A DNA stretch of 64,000 nucleotides from Delphinapterus leucas (GCF_002288925.2 NW_022098031.1:2077159-2141158); one strand, 5' to 3'; numbered from the stretch's first letter, positions 23,151-35,879 are shown. Notes: a model not told the origin generated them from the sequence alone. A program made the numbers and translations.

Positions 23151-24989
23151 GGATATTAATCTCGGTTATTAGGATGGAGGGCTACATTGTCAACAACATA
23201 TATGTGTGTGTTTTAAAATAGAACCTTAGCCAAGAAAAGCGCAATTCCTCCAAAATTATATTCAAAGGAAAATTCAAATACTGAGATAAGGTAAGCTAGT
23301 TATAAATAAGGTACATTCTTGTTTTGAATATGAGTTATTTTTATTCCTTTCTGTATTTAATATAAATTAACTTTATTTCTCTCACATGTTGATCACAATA
23401 ATACTTTACTTACTGTAGTAAAGAAAATAACTTATCTTTTAAACAATTATTTAAGGGGTTTTGATCAGCTGAAATTTTTTTTCAGGGAATTTTGTTGTTA
23501 TATTTGCATTCTGAACTGCCAGGATAAACAAGCTTAAAGTGAAGTCCACTTACAAATATTAGATGGCACACAAATAAAATTAGAGTCCCGAGGCTGAGTT
23601 AGTTTTTTTTACTTTTTAAGTAGAAACTATGCTGCTTGTGATAACTTACTTATCAAAAATATTTCCATCTTTTACTTGGTGTTTATCTCTAGGGCAAAGA
23701 CAAATGAAATTTAATCTCTTTAGTAGCCAACAAATCATTCCTGTATTACACATCTGGGGGGAGAAGACGGTGTTTGCCAATATTACTGTTATTTAAATAT
23801 TTAAAAAAGAAAAAACATCCTCTGGGCATTGGATAATGTGGGCTACACTGAAAATTAAGCATCTGTTGGCATATAACCCTTCTCAAAGATATTTAAAATT
23901 CTGAAATCTTTGTAAAAATGAACTAAGTTTTCAATGTTTCTTATCAATGTAAAACCCCCCAAAGATATGGGCTTCTAGAAGACATAACTCGCCATGTTTA
24001 TAAGATATCATCATTTGAAGAAAAATCTATATAATTATGCAAAATTTACAACTTGAGGCAACCAATGAGACAGGAAGAAGGTACAACTTCTGATTTCTTA
24101 TGAGGTTCAAACAAGATGAACCATGTGATGGAGCTTTGTTAATGGTGATTAACAAGGTGAGTTTTACATAGTTTATTGGAGAAATATCCAGGAAGGCACA
24201 AGAACCATAATGATGAGGTGTAATTGAGGTGTTTTGCAAAGGCTTTTCAAAGAAACTGTGGCATTGTACAACTTGCCACTAAAACTTAGAAGTCTGTTTT
24301 TTCAAACCTGATATGCCATGCTTTTTATACTAGTTTTAGTATTTGCCATAGGCTAAAGATGTGGTCCAGAAGACAGAGCTAGTGGAGAAATCTAATCACG
24401 GATGTGATGAAAAGAAGGGGTAGATGACTGAGAACTGTATCCTTAAGTGGATTATTGACTCCTTAAAAATTATTGTGCTCTGTTAAAAAAAATTAGTAAA
24501 TATCTCCTCCTTATTCAATGAATATTAATGAATATTTATTGAATGTCTACTAGTTTTAGCCTACTATAAAGAGAGTGATATGGAAATAATAAACATAGAA
24601 CGCCCTGGCCACTTTTCTGATAATTTCATAGAACACATACAAAATTTAACACATCATTTTAATCGATGTCCTCATTCTCCTGTTACATACATATACAATT
24701 GTAGTTCAGTAGGGTGAAGTGGTTAAGTCAGAAAGAGCTCCTTAGAGGTAGACACGGAACTAATACCCTATTTTACTAACACAGTAAGCTGGTTCTACCT
24801 TTTAGGCAATTAAGGAGACAGATACATTTACAGTTAACCACAAAACAAGGAAATAAACGCTTTCAAACAGTGGAACCCAATCCACAGAACTTCTGAGAAG
24901 AACATAGACACTTTCATATGGAGTGGTCACAGACTACTGGCCATTTGGATCTTAAAGGAAAGTAGTTTTTTTTGTGGAGGAGGGTAGGA
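23151..24989. other. AT-rich DNA with weak repeat traces
   Basis: No gene supported. 'gaatatttattgaatgtcta' near 24531 may be a small reversed L2 end. The rest is unassigned. Confidence 0.35.
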
Positions 24990-25260
24990 CACAATTGACA
25001 GAGGCCATGAGAATAGCTTAGAATTCTAGAAAATTAGGCATATTTGGAGAATTGCTGGAACAGTTGTAATCTTGCCCAAGTAACAAAAATTGTCTAGAGA
25101 CAAAGGTTGAGGGCCAATTTTGATGGTCTTTGAACACCAGAAATAGGAGGACTGAACATGTGGCAATAGGAATCAGTGACTGCATGGATTAATGTGGTGC
25201 TTTAGGAAAATTAAATAGATAATTATAGGGTTGAAGAGCATGGAGGTTGAATGGAGGGAA
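24990..25260 (-). repeat. Probable L2 LINE fragment
   Basis: 'gctggaacagttgtaatctt', 'gagacaaaggttgagggcc', 'aatcagtgactgcatggatt' and 'gcatggaggttgaatggagg' loosely follow the reverse complement of the L2 3' coding part. Low certainty. A (GA)n stretch follows at about 25264-25287. Confidence 0.35.
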
Positions 25261-26424
25261 TGGGGGAGAGAGAGAAAGAGAGAGAGATTCATTCTTTTCT
25301 TTGGACTTGAGCTTTGATGATGTTTGTTGAGTGAAGTGTAGGTAAAATTACTTGGGATAAATTGATGGGTTCACCATAATGACACTGAAGCTATACACAA
25401 GGATGCTTGGGTTTGGGGGTCAAAAGGAAGATAGGGAGCCAGATTCCAGTGTCCTCAATGATTAGAAGACAGTGTGTCTGGGATGTGTATGCAGAGTAAG
25501 GGTCTTGCAGACAAAGAAAGTGATGGTATTTGAATGCATGGAAATTTAGAATGTTATTCCCATTTTCAGCCCTCACCTCCCCACTCCCCCATCCCCTTCT
25601 GGCTGTAGTGGAATGTACAGCCTCCACTTGAGTTGCCTTTGTTTCTTGGCAAGTGAAGGAACTGGAAGTTCATTAGCTAAAGGAAGAAGAAAGAATATAC
25701 TGTAAAGAAATGTGGAATGTAGGTCAGAGAATAAAGAAAAGAGATTGTGAAGGCAGCTGGTTGTAGAAATAACAATTGATGGGAAATATTTTCTGTAATA
25801 GAAATCTTGTATTTTGACCACTAGTCAAAGACAGCAGGATTAAAGGAAACATAAAAAGTGTGAATAGGGTGCAGTTCCATGTGGTGGCCCAATATTGAAT
25901 ATTGATGAAAAGTTCCCTTTTATTTATTTTTTTCAAAGCATGTAGTGATTGTAATACATTGTTTCCCTAAAACTTTGTAGATGCCTTGGACTAATCCACT
26001 AATCTAACTTGACACGTTACTTTACAATTTGTGAATTCTGCTGATTTACCAAAAGCTTCAAGAACCATGGCCTTTTTCTTTAGGAAAGTGTACCTAACAA
26101 ATAAAATTGAACTCCAAGAGGTCATCTAAAAATCTTTTGTTGTAGACTAACTTCGTCACGTTAAATTTTACTTGAAAAATGTGGAACATTAATGGCACTT
26201 GGAAATATTTGTTTTATTTTGTTCTTACAATATTTGATCTCTATAAAATAAAAAAAAACAAAGACGCCTTAAAAAAGAAATAAGGAGAAACATAATGTTG
26301 GAATAGAGAATTGAAATCAGCCAGGAGACTCAACACTTCTCATGATTGTCCTCACCTGCCCTGAGGACAGAACAATAAAGAAAAACTAGCTTCAACCGGA
26401 TTTAGAAGAAAAATATTAAAAACC
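25261..26424. other. DNA without recognised gene
   Basis: Includes a GA-rich run at about 25264-25287. Three overlapping minus-strand open frames of 70-82 codons lie at 25391-25936; they have no features I recognise. Confidence 0.35.
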
Positions 26425-26530
26425 AGCATTTGCTGAGTAATGACTAAGTACAGAGCATTGTGCTAGGCTCTGGCAACTAGCATTCAAGGACTTCTCATTA
26501 AGGGGCAGAGATGTCAAAAGCTACTTTATA
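26425..26530 (-). repeat. L2 LINE 3' end fragment
   Basis: 'agcatttgctgagtaatgac', 'agcattgtgctaggctctgg' and 'tcattaaggggcagagatg' fit the reversed L2 terminus. Confidence 0.55.
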
Positions 26531-29427
26531 CAGCTATCTATATTCATATTATAGATTTATGTATATATCCTAAAGCCTTACTAAATATAGGTACCAAAAG
26601 TTAAATAACCAACGGATATGGAGATTAGTAAAATTTTAGGGAGTATTGAATAGCACTTGATCTGGACTTTTAAGATATGACATGAGAAACACTAAAAAGG
26701 ACAGTCATTTTAGCCATCACTGCCTTCCATCGATTATCTTGCGATTGCAGAAGGCTATTGTATGATGCTTACATCGTCTTTATAATAATAATAATAATCT
26801 CCTTCTGAACATTTATTACCAGGCCACATTTGCAATGTTCATAGTAAGTGCAGAAAGTAAATCTAGGGTTCCTATTTCTTTCATGTAACCTGAATGCCTG
26901 TGTGGACGTTGGTTTAGACTAGAGTTAGTTTCTCCTGGAGGAAAGGGACTGGATTAAATATCTGGAGATCCTTCCAGCTGTGTAATTATTTTGTATCGAT
27001 TTTAATTATCCACAAAGCATGAAACTGCTGAGAGCTCTGATTCCAAAGCTACGACCGAAGTGTTCCAGAGTCCTACCCTTTCCCCTGCTAATTCAGTTCC
27101 CCTGTCTTTACAGGAAAATTAATGCTGCAGATAAAGCTTTAGGTAGCATTTGTCTTTTAACAGTGAAAATAAGGAACTTAAATCCTTAACAGTAAGATTT
27201 AAGTTTAGAAGCTTACTGTGTAAGTTCAAAAGGTGACTTTGATCCCAGGTGTCTAGAAAAACAAGAATATGAAAAGCCACATTCTCTTTAATAATGCATA
27301 GTCTACATTTACATTTAAATGAAATATCCTTTGAAATGCTTTCTTTTACATCAAACTATTCAACAGTTCATTTTATAAAGTAGGTTTACTTTAAAAAAAA
27401 ACCTGATTAGAAGTTTTAATCTATGTTAAGAAATTCAGCAGTGCCACAGATCTTAAGGCTTTCCACATGCACATATGTCTACCTCATTTGGCAACTGCAT
27501 GATGGATGCTCCCCTGAAGCAACAATGTTTACACACAAAACATTCTTATTCTATAAATCCTGAGATGAACAAAGAATAGCATTAGCCAAAATACTATTCA
27601 GTTTTAGAGATTCTTCAGCAAGGCATCCCTGATTTTTGGCAATTTCTAATCTGCTAATTGGTTTTGTCATAATTAGGGTCTACAAAAACAACCTAGGTGT
27701 GAGCTACACAAAGATAGCAGCCGTTCCCGTAATGTTACTGTGCAGAGTTATACTGCCTGGATAGCTTAGATTTATGCCTCTGGTCCAATCTGTCAGCTTC
27801 TTTCAAAATTATTTTTTAATTTGTGTTATGAATGAATCATGAATGATGAATCACAGGACTTCACAACATTTACTTTATTGATGAATTATTCTTTTCTATA
27901 ATTTAGTATGCCCAGCATGCTTATCTGTGTGTGAGTCTGTATGTACATTTTAGGACCTTTTTTTATTTCCTTGCACCTGTGCAAATAGATGGAGGGTCAT
28001 TATCCTAGGTGATATGTCCACAGAAGTCAAAGAGTAAAAAAGGCATTATTAATAGCAGTGAAACACTCCAGATGTAAATCCAGTGACCTGCTGCTAATTC
28101 ATAGTTTATGGTGATGTTTCCTTATCAGTAGAGCCACACTTCTCAATTCCTTTTCCACGACTAGCTTTATCCTATCAAACCCAGAGGAAAGGTAGAGTCT
28201 TCAGACATGGCTTACTGAATACTGGCATGATTAGGACCTGCTGTCTGATGGTTGTTTGACGTTATATATTCTTTCAGTGTCCTATTTACTTAAAAAGCAG
28301 TGCTAAAGGAGAAAGAAATAGAAGGAAAACATTGGAAAGGAAGAGTGAGGAGAGAGACCCCAAGAATTCAGCTGCTATAAGAATGGCAGAAGGAAACAAA
28401 GAAAGAAGAAAAAAGAGAAATAAAATGACTTTAAGCCCTTGCTCTGATTCTTTCAAATATAGTTCAAAGACTCCCAGTTCCAAATCCTTACATCTACTGT
28501 TAACTGCCTCATCTTCACATCCCCTCACACGGTCAGCATCACAATCCACCATAAAATTATGATCTCAGCAATCCCAGTCACATCTGCTCTTTCCCCAATA
28601 ACTGGAAAATCATATCTAATTACCCGCAACAGCATTCAAAAAATAGGTATTAGGGAGCTTTAGTTTTCAGAGAATTAAGAATTAGCTACGTAGTTCTTCT
28701 TTTTATCAACATTTTTATGAGTTGTTTTATTCTAAATAATGTTTCAGCATTATAGGACTACAGAATTTTCCAGAAAGTAAGGCTTTTTGGTTAAGGTTCT
28801 GAAGGAGGACGAGAATTTATAATTATCACTGTCTCCTTAACAGAATGACATAAAAACACTTTCTCTTTTAATTCCACTTTGAAGGTAAGAAGCTGCTAGT
28901 ATAAGAATAAGGCTATTCTGCTTAAGTAACTGTTCAGCATAACTTACCTAAATTTACTTATCTTTATAGTATAACCACATCTCTTTTCTATGCATCATGA
29001 TGGCTAAGTTCAACACAAGTACTAAAAATACTACTACTAATTGTATTTCTATGATAATCTATGCAACTCCAATAATTTATTTCATTATTGTTTGTTACTA
29101 GAATAAATATCTAATTTCTTCTCAACTTATAAAATTTAAAGGCCCCAAAGGCAGCTTCTCAAGACATAAATAGTTGGTAACAGAGTAAAGAAGGGTACCA
29201 AAGCATCATCCCTATTGTTCCTTCCCCTTTCCAGAAGTCCAAATGAGTCACACCCAGAGGTCCACAGTCAAAGAACCTTGGAGAGGAAGTCCAAATTATA
29301 GCATAATCATGACATAATATATTGCTCAAGTTGGTCCCCCTCTGCTTGACTAAACTTTAATTATCTTCCTGACTCTAAGCTCTTGATCTCTCTTTTCTTA
29401 GAGCATTTACTTTAGAAAACATATCAT
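26531..29427. other. AT-rich DNA, possible conserved noncoding parts
   Basis: No gene or clear transposon. A trinucleotide run (ATA)n lies at about 26781-26798. The stretch 27590-27900 is free of recognisable repeats. An A/G-rich block at 28310-28430 creates a Lys/Glu/Arg-rich 76-codon open frame on the plus strand, judged compositional. Confidence 0.35.
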
Positions 29428-29890
29428 TGTAAAATCCTTCTCTGCTCCTTTGAAATGTAAATATCTTTCAAAGGCCCTTGCCAGTTTTACAACCCACAGA
29501 TGTCTTTCTCAAAGACCTGGAAGTCATTCCTTTGAAATGTAACCATCCAGGAAGACAGTACCTCTATCTTTCAGTGTCTGTAGGAAGGCAGAAGTCTAAA
29601 TTTGATAGGTGCCTTGCTCCAAGTTGTAAAACTATCTTCCTTTTCCTGTAGGTAAATCCAATTAGCAAACAAAGGCGGACTTAGAGGTTTCCATGCACCT
29701 CTTAAAACTCTCCTGCCCAGCTTTGCGCAGTGGCAGTATCGTAGCCAATGAGGTTTATCCGAGGCGTGATTATTGCTAATTGAAAACTCTCCTGCCCTTT
29801 TTTTTCCCCTGGAGTAGAGCTCAGATTGAGTTCCGGTCTCTCCCTCCTGTTGCAATAGCTTTGAATTAGGGCTTGTTTATGCAAAGTTAC
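29428..29890. repeat. Possible old ERVL-type LTR host sequence
   Basis: 'ctttgaaatgtaaatatctt', 'ctcaaagacctggaagtcat', 'cctttgaaatgtaaccatcc' and 'cctgttgcaatagctttgaa' recall ERVL-type mammalian LTRs, in the plus orientation. The family was not identified and the call is weak. The U4 copy at 29719-29788 is inserted in it. Confidence 0.3.
29719..29788 (+). pseudogene. RNU4 (pseudogene): Truncated U4 spliceosomal snRNA retropseudogene
   Basis: The first about 70 bases of U4 snRNA: 'agctttgcgcagtggcagta' (29719-29738), 'tcgtagccaatgaggtttat' and 'ccgaggcgtgattattgcta', ending in 'attgaaaact'. Only a few changes from the U4 sequence I know are visible (for example 'gtttatcc' for 'gtctatcc'). 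The rest of U4, including the central 3' stem and Sm site, is missing, so the copy cannot form a working U4/U6 particle. A perfect 15-bp duplication, aaaactctcctgccc, flanks it at 29704-29718 and 29783-29797, and there is no A tail. The insertion point reads TT|AAAA, the preferred L1 endonuclease target. This is the pattern of L1-made snRNA retropseudogenes with a truncated 3' end. Confidence 0.93.
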
Positions 29891-32119
29891 CAGACTGGGT
29901 TACATTCAGAGAAAATTATTTTCCACATTCACTAATAAATAAAGAATTTATATTTCTTATTATCTAGTAAACATGAAAGTTTGCCTACTTTATAAGGAAA
30001 AATTGTCATTAAACATATCTTCTAATGCTAAATAATCTCCTAAATAATCTAAAAAAATAAACAGGCATATCTGCAAAGCCAATTCACAAGAATTATATTG
30101 AAAGCTGTTTAAAATATGTAACATATATGTAATGATTTAAGAAACCTTAAATAGCCAGGTCTAATTTCCCAACTAAATAATAGAGAACATACAAGTCATC
30201 ATTTGAACTTGACTCCTTAGGGTTCAAGTCCAAAATCATAGTGTTCAAGTTATTAGCAAACTTAGAGATACTGCTGATTCAACTACCATTGAAGGAAACA
30301 TGAATACTTTGTCCTTATCTAAGTAAACATTCCTAAATAGAATATGTTCTATTCATCAGTTAACCTTTTCTATATTAAAATTATCCTTTTAAATTGTACA
30401 TTCTTAGAAGAAAATGTTTAAATTTTCTCCTAACTTTACCACTCTAAAAGAAGTGATATAAATACAGTGAAACTCAATAATTGATTTTGATGATAATGAA
30501 ATAATTTTCTTCCAACTTTTCTTTATCTTATATCCAAAACCTTACCTATTTACTGTGTCTCTCTTCTTTAACATCAAAGGAAATTTGAGACTTTATACTT
30601 TGAAATATTTTATGAGGCTACTCAAATACTGGTTTCTAGATGATATGATCTAGATGGGCTTACTCTGTTCTGAGATACATATATAGCTAAGGCGGCCACA
30701 GAAGAATACACCCATTTCGAATGACTTCACAGCAAATTTCGTAATTTATGTATACTCTTACCTCTAACAATTTGCTCTGCTAGGAAAGATTGTCTCTTTT
30801 TTTGTTTTGACCTGTACAGATTTCTCTTAAATGCTATCTAAAAGCCTTCATTGGCAAATGACTGACTGAAACCAGTATATAAAAGCATGTTAATCTCAGA
30901 AAGGATTAACATCATGGGAACACCTCCCCCAACCCCCATTTAATTACCCATATAAGAGCAATTAATCTCATATTTTTATTTACCTAGACTGAACACACAC
31001 TTCAGTTTCCAATCTTATGTATTTGCCTCCTTTTATGGAGGCATCCTACTTCTGTTCTGTTCTTTTCTATAATATTTAGCCTCCCTTCTCAGAAGTAATG
31101 TTATCTTTACCAAAGCAACAAAATTTAGGTTGCACCACACATAAGCCATGCCTATGTAGTAGCTGTATGGCCTAGCATACCACTGGCTCCTTCCAGGAAC
31201 TCAAAAATTTCTTAATTGAATGAATGTTTCAGTAAATCAATGAGACCCAAAAACTTGCCTCTCAGAAACTTATCAGCAGAGAGTCTGCATCAGACTTTAG
31301 AGCAACGTTCTAAATGTGACCATTGACACCCAGGGGATGAGATGTCTCTGATGTCATCACAAGAAGCCTGATTTCCCCATGGCTGCCCTTCTGTTCAAAG
31401 ACACAATTCAAATTATCTAGGCCCAGAATGTACCACCTTTAGATCTTACATTTTAAATTTGTCTAAGTTCAATTTTAGTCTTTTTTTAATGCTTGCTGCC
31501 CTTAATTCATTGGAAAAGGATCCAACCAAATCTTAAGTTACAAGTAAGGCGTGATTTCTGTGGAGTACAAGCCAGGGTATGGTCCTTGGTTTTTTTCACA
31601 CCTCAGTTACCAACATGTGATGTGACCTGTTAGAATCCACAAATTCTATTATTCTAAATAGAATAATTATATTATTAATAGATATAATAATAATATCTAT
31701 CTAAATTCTAGATATTCTTTACCTCCAAGAATTTGGGGGGCCTGCAGCTGCTCCCTGTGCTTGTACTATTCTCTAAAGAAAGAGGTTGTATACCAACTTC
31801 ATCAGAGAGAGTCTTGGATTCTTTCTGTAGTAAATTTCAGTGTACCTTTTCCAAAAACAGCTCATATTTAATTATAATTAACATATTTAGTGCTTTAGAT
31901 TTTTCATTTCAACATCTAGTTTTTTACCATATAAACAATTAACCCATGTTTTGACAGTCTTCTCACTTCCAGATGTGAGATAAAACCAGTGGTTTTAACA
32001 TCTCAATTCCTGCTTGTTCAGATGACTCCTAGGTCTTTCAACAACACCAGAAAGAGATATAATATTGCTTTTACTCATCCCAAAGGATTGCCGTAAAGAT
32101 CAAACAAAAATATTTTATA
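29891..32119. other. AT-rich DNA without recognised gene
   Basis: No gene or named repeat supported. A short perfect hairpin lies at 31648-31667 (arms 'attattcta' and 'tagaataat', loop 'aa'), followed by (taa)-rich text to about 31710. Confidence 0.35.
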
Positions 32120-32215
32120 AATTTATAGATTTTATTCAAGCCTATTTACTCAATAAAGATGTATTAAACATTCTTTCATTGGGGAAACCATGGCCCATAA
32201 GACATATAAACTGCT
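32120..32215 (-). repeat. Possible L2 LINE 3' fragment
   Basis: 'ttattcaagcctatttactc' and 'ttcattggggaaaccatggc' weakly match the reversed L2 terminus. Confidence 0.35.
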
Positions 32216-33570
32216 TCCCTTAAATATAGATTACCCTCAATTTCTTCTAATAAATTTCCTGTTTCTGGAAAGCACCAAACACACAAACCAGGCATGTTTC
32301 TTTAAATCTTAATTCCATTCCCTCTCTCTTCCCTTTTCTCTCTTAAAGAGGCAAAACAAGCATATAAAAAGACAACTTGCCTTGCAGATTTAAGAAAAAG
32401 TATCTGTGATCAAAGTTTATGACAAGTATTCAGAAAGTATTAAACAATTCCTAAATTGGATTATCTCCCAGGGGATCCAAAACATGAAGTAGAGGATGTT
32501 TGACCTGCATCTCTACTCTTTCAAATGGAATGGATTTAATAATCTGTATTTGAAAAATAGTAATATTCTTCCCCGTGGTCTGAACTTGACAAGTGGTTTA
32601 GGTTGTAAAGAATCTGGCATCTCAAGAAACTGGACATTTAAACCTAAATCAAAATAAAAATTTTTTATATTGCTGGATTCAAGGATTTAGAAGCCATAAG
32701 AATGGTTTTCCTGGGCTACTCTTGATGATATATGACAAAATTTTTATTTAGGAAGTTATATGTATTTTTCAACCTTTTTCACTTTTCCTCCCCAAACTTT
32801 AGTCTTCCTTCTTCAAATTAGAATTTCTTAGAGACTCTATAGCTCAGCCAACAAATTCTTTGAGAACCGCCAGACTCACAGAAGTTGACACACTGGGGTC
32901 AAGATGGTTCTAATATTCGTCACACAGATTCACTTAAACCATGTGCATCTCAACCCACAGAGGTGGTAGAAGACAGATGAATATATTATGTATGACCTAG
33001 ATATATCTTAACAGGCATATCCTTTTAATGCAGAGAAAAGTAAGTTAAAAATATTACTGAACTTGACTGGTTAAAGGATTTCCTCAAAAATCAAACAAAT
33101 AATTTCCAAGGCTACCACCAGTGATGCCTGATAACCTTTATAATTTTGGACATCTTGATATGACAGACATTTGCTTTATGTAGAATTTAAAAAATTTTTT
33201 ACATGAATAAGACTTTTTCAATTTTTGTGTTTCAGAAGGCTGTAAGAGTTTAGTAGCCTATAACTGAAGTGAGGAAATAAAATGAATCAGTTTTAATATA
33301 AAAACTGTTTTAGCAGAATTCAATGGACTGCCTCTTATCCAAATGAATGTTTGTATAATTTTGTATAATCTTTGATTTTTATTGATAAGAATTGATAGGA
33401 GTTAAATAAGCTCTAAGTAGAGCTCTCATATTGTTCCCTGAAGGCAACTAAAAAGAAAATTACAAGGTCAGATAAAAAAAAATGGTGGCTATAACATTGT
33501 ACAAAATGTGATTTCCATGTGATGTTAGCATTTACACAAAATTTCAAAACTTCACATAGCAAACTTGAAG
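32216..33570. other. AT-rich DNA, nothing recognised
   Basis: No gene, RNA or clear repeat found. Confidence 0.4.
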
Positions 33571-33581
33571 TGGATTTTCCT

Positions 33582-33923
33582 CTTTTTTTTTGCTAGTACG
33601 ATAAACTTTATTTATTTTATTTTATTTTTTAACATCTTTATTGGAGTATAATTACCTTACAATGGTGTGTTAATTTCTGCTTTATAACAAAGTGAATCAG
33701 CTATACATATACATATATCCCCATATCTCGTTACATCTCCCTCCCACCCTCCCGATCCCACCCCTCTAGGTGATCATAAAGTACCGAGCTGATCTCCCTG
33801 TGCTATGCAGCTGCTTCCCACTAGCTGTCTATTTTACATTTGGTAGTGTATATATGTCCATGCCACTCTCTCACTTCGTCCCAGCTTACCCTTCCCCCTC
33901 CCCGTGTCCTCAAGTCCATTCTC
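33582..33923 (-). mobile_element. L1 3' UTR copy with a double tail (possible 3' transduction)
   Basis: 5'-truncated L1 in reverse orientation. L1 text runs from 'aacatctttattggagtata' at 33631 to 'cctcaagtccattctc' near 33923, matching the 3' UTR at 49086-49448. To its left are two T-rich tails: 33607-33630 and 33583-33591. Between them is the 15-base segment gctagtacgataaac (33592-33606), which is not L1. An 11-bp duplication, tggattttcct (33571-33581), recurs at 33924-33934 (last base shared with a T run). Both tails therefore lie inside the duplication and came in together. The structure equals L1, first A tail, short foreign segment, second A tail. Confidence 0.85.
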
Positions 33924-33934
33924 TGGATTTTCCT

Positions 33935-34069
33935 TTTTAAATAAAACTGAAATCAAAATATTTTAAACTGACAGCTTAATTATAAACCTCATTACCACAG
34001 GGATCCTTTTAAAGTTAGTATTTTTATGAGTAGATAATTTGGGGGACACAAATAGCTTCGTAAGTGTTT
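33935..34069. other. AT-rich spacer
   Basis: Nothing recognised. Confidence 0.3.
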
Positions 34070-34215
34070 AAAAATACACCTAATTGGCATTCAATATAAT
34101 CCTATGAGATAAATAAAAAACACTGACACACCTCCCACGAATATATAGGAAGAAACTGAGGTACAGAGAGCATAAAGGCAGCAGGCATATATTCTCCTAG
34201 TTGCCGCTCTCAGGC
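34070..34215 (-). repeat. MIR SINE remnant
   Basis: 'gcattcaatataatcctatg', 'aggaagaaactgaggtacag' and 'agagcataaaggcagcaggc' preserve the reversed MIR core. Diverged. Confidence 0.55.
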
Positions 34216-35634
34216 TAGGGTACAAACTACAATTATTAGGGAAGTCATTATGGTAATAAACAAACAAAATAAATATAAGAGGAAACCCAACCCAACCCAA
34301 TCCTAAATTTGGATATTCAGATTATATTCTGAAGATATTTAGATTTGGAGGAAGAACCAAATTTAGCCTCTCATAATTTCACAAACAAGGGCATAAACCA
34401 AAATACCACTAAGGATGAAAAGGAGACATACTTTGCAGCGAGGGAAAGTGGCTGTCCAAACACACCGGTAGACTCAGCCACGCACAGATTCAGACATGAT
34501 AATGTCTATCAGAGTCATCCTTGTCTAGCCATGTCAAATGTTAGGAATTCTTATAGAAAGTGGCTCTTGTGCTAGCTATCCCTACGTGGACAGGAGAGGT
34601 GGCTACAGAAAAGATTCTGCTTTTACCAACACTACCTCTCCTGACTGTTTAGTTCTCTACCTGGTTAGATCAGGGAAGTTACCTGCATGATAGGCACACT
34701 TTGCCCCCCAAAGCTCCTGTCTTTTCTGCAGAGGCAATATCAGATAAATTGGCCCACGTCTGTTGACAGAACGTACGCAGCAGCCAGAGACACAGAACAA
34801 TTGAAGCTGGTAGAAGTCTGTTAGAATTCTCAAAGGAAAACTATGAAAATAACTCCTAAGATAGAAATAAATAAATCCATCATGGCCACACACGCGTTCA
34901 CTCACTCCTAAGTAACCAACTGGAATTCTCAACACATGGATTGAAGTCCTCAATTCTATGGGCAGAAGCAAGCTCAAACCGGGATCTGAGTTTAGATGTC
35001 TCACGCAACAACTTATGCCTTAGCTTTACGTGTTGATCATTTTAACCTTCGGCCACTGAAGAGATAAATCGAATTCAGTAGATCAAATCCTGGTTATATC
35101 ACTTAATTATTTTCAAACCTTAACCACTCTCCAACCTCCAGCTATATAGCATAACTAATTTGACAGTCCTAGAAAAGATTTTCATTCTGTCCTTTAGTCA
35201 CTTTTAGCATGTAAGAGTGCCAGAGCCTCAATCACCCTTCCCAAATCTAATGACCATCTTAGGCTTCACAGCTTAGTGCTATTTCTAAAAGTCTCTTAGT
35301 CATTAGCTCTATCTATTTTTTCCCCCAATTTCTGACTTTTTCGTTTACCATGTTAATTTTTCTTTAATTCTCTCCTCCCTATTCCCAGGGCTGCATTCTG
35401 TCTTTTTTGAAAATGTGTTCTGATATATTTCCATTGTATTGTTCCTTTCACCTCCACCTTCAGTTTTTCACTGTCAGTTTTCTTTATAGGATTTTGTTCT
35501 TTTTTACAAATAGGTCTACCCAATATGTCTCTCTCTGAATTATCAATAAGTACCTATAAGTCAGCATAAAACTGTACATATATAACTACCAAAGGTATCT
35601 TGATACTTGACCTTATAAAGTACTTTTTCATACA
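34216..35634. other. DNA without recognised gene
   Basis: A 115-codon minus-strand open frame lies at 34657-35004 and a 76-codon plus-strand frame at 34345-34575. Neither has a signal peptide, domain or splice context I can support. Confidence 0.35.
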
Positions 35635-35805
35635 TTGCATTTTGATATTTTCAACCACCTTTTACCTTGGTAATTTTATTATCAATCACATTTTACAGAT
35701 AAGAATACTGAGGCTCAGAAGAAATACATGACATCTACCGAGTCACATGGCTAGACAGTTGCCATGTTTTCTGACTATAAATTCTATGACTTTTCATTAC
35801 ATCAT
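35635..35805 (-). repeat. MIR SINE
   Basis: 'cacattttacagataagaat', 'actgaggctcagaagaaata' and 'gagtcacatggctagacagt' give a reversed MIR core in order. Confidence 0.75.
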
Positions 35806-35879
35806 TTGACTTTTCTATAAAGTTTAGCTTTTGAAAAACTATCTTTTCCTAATCAGGTAATAACTGCTAATTGATAATC

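Noticed and set aside
28332..28562. Lys/Arg/Glu-rich 76-codon frame resembling a nuclear basic protein
   Set aside because: Explained by an A/G-rich stretch; the opposite strand is open too, as low-complexity DNA gives.
34657..35004. 115-codon minus-strand open frame
   Set aside because: No recognisable family or splice context; length is within chance expectation over 64 kb.
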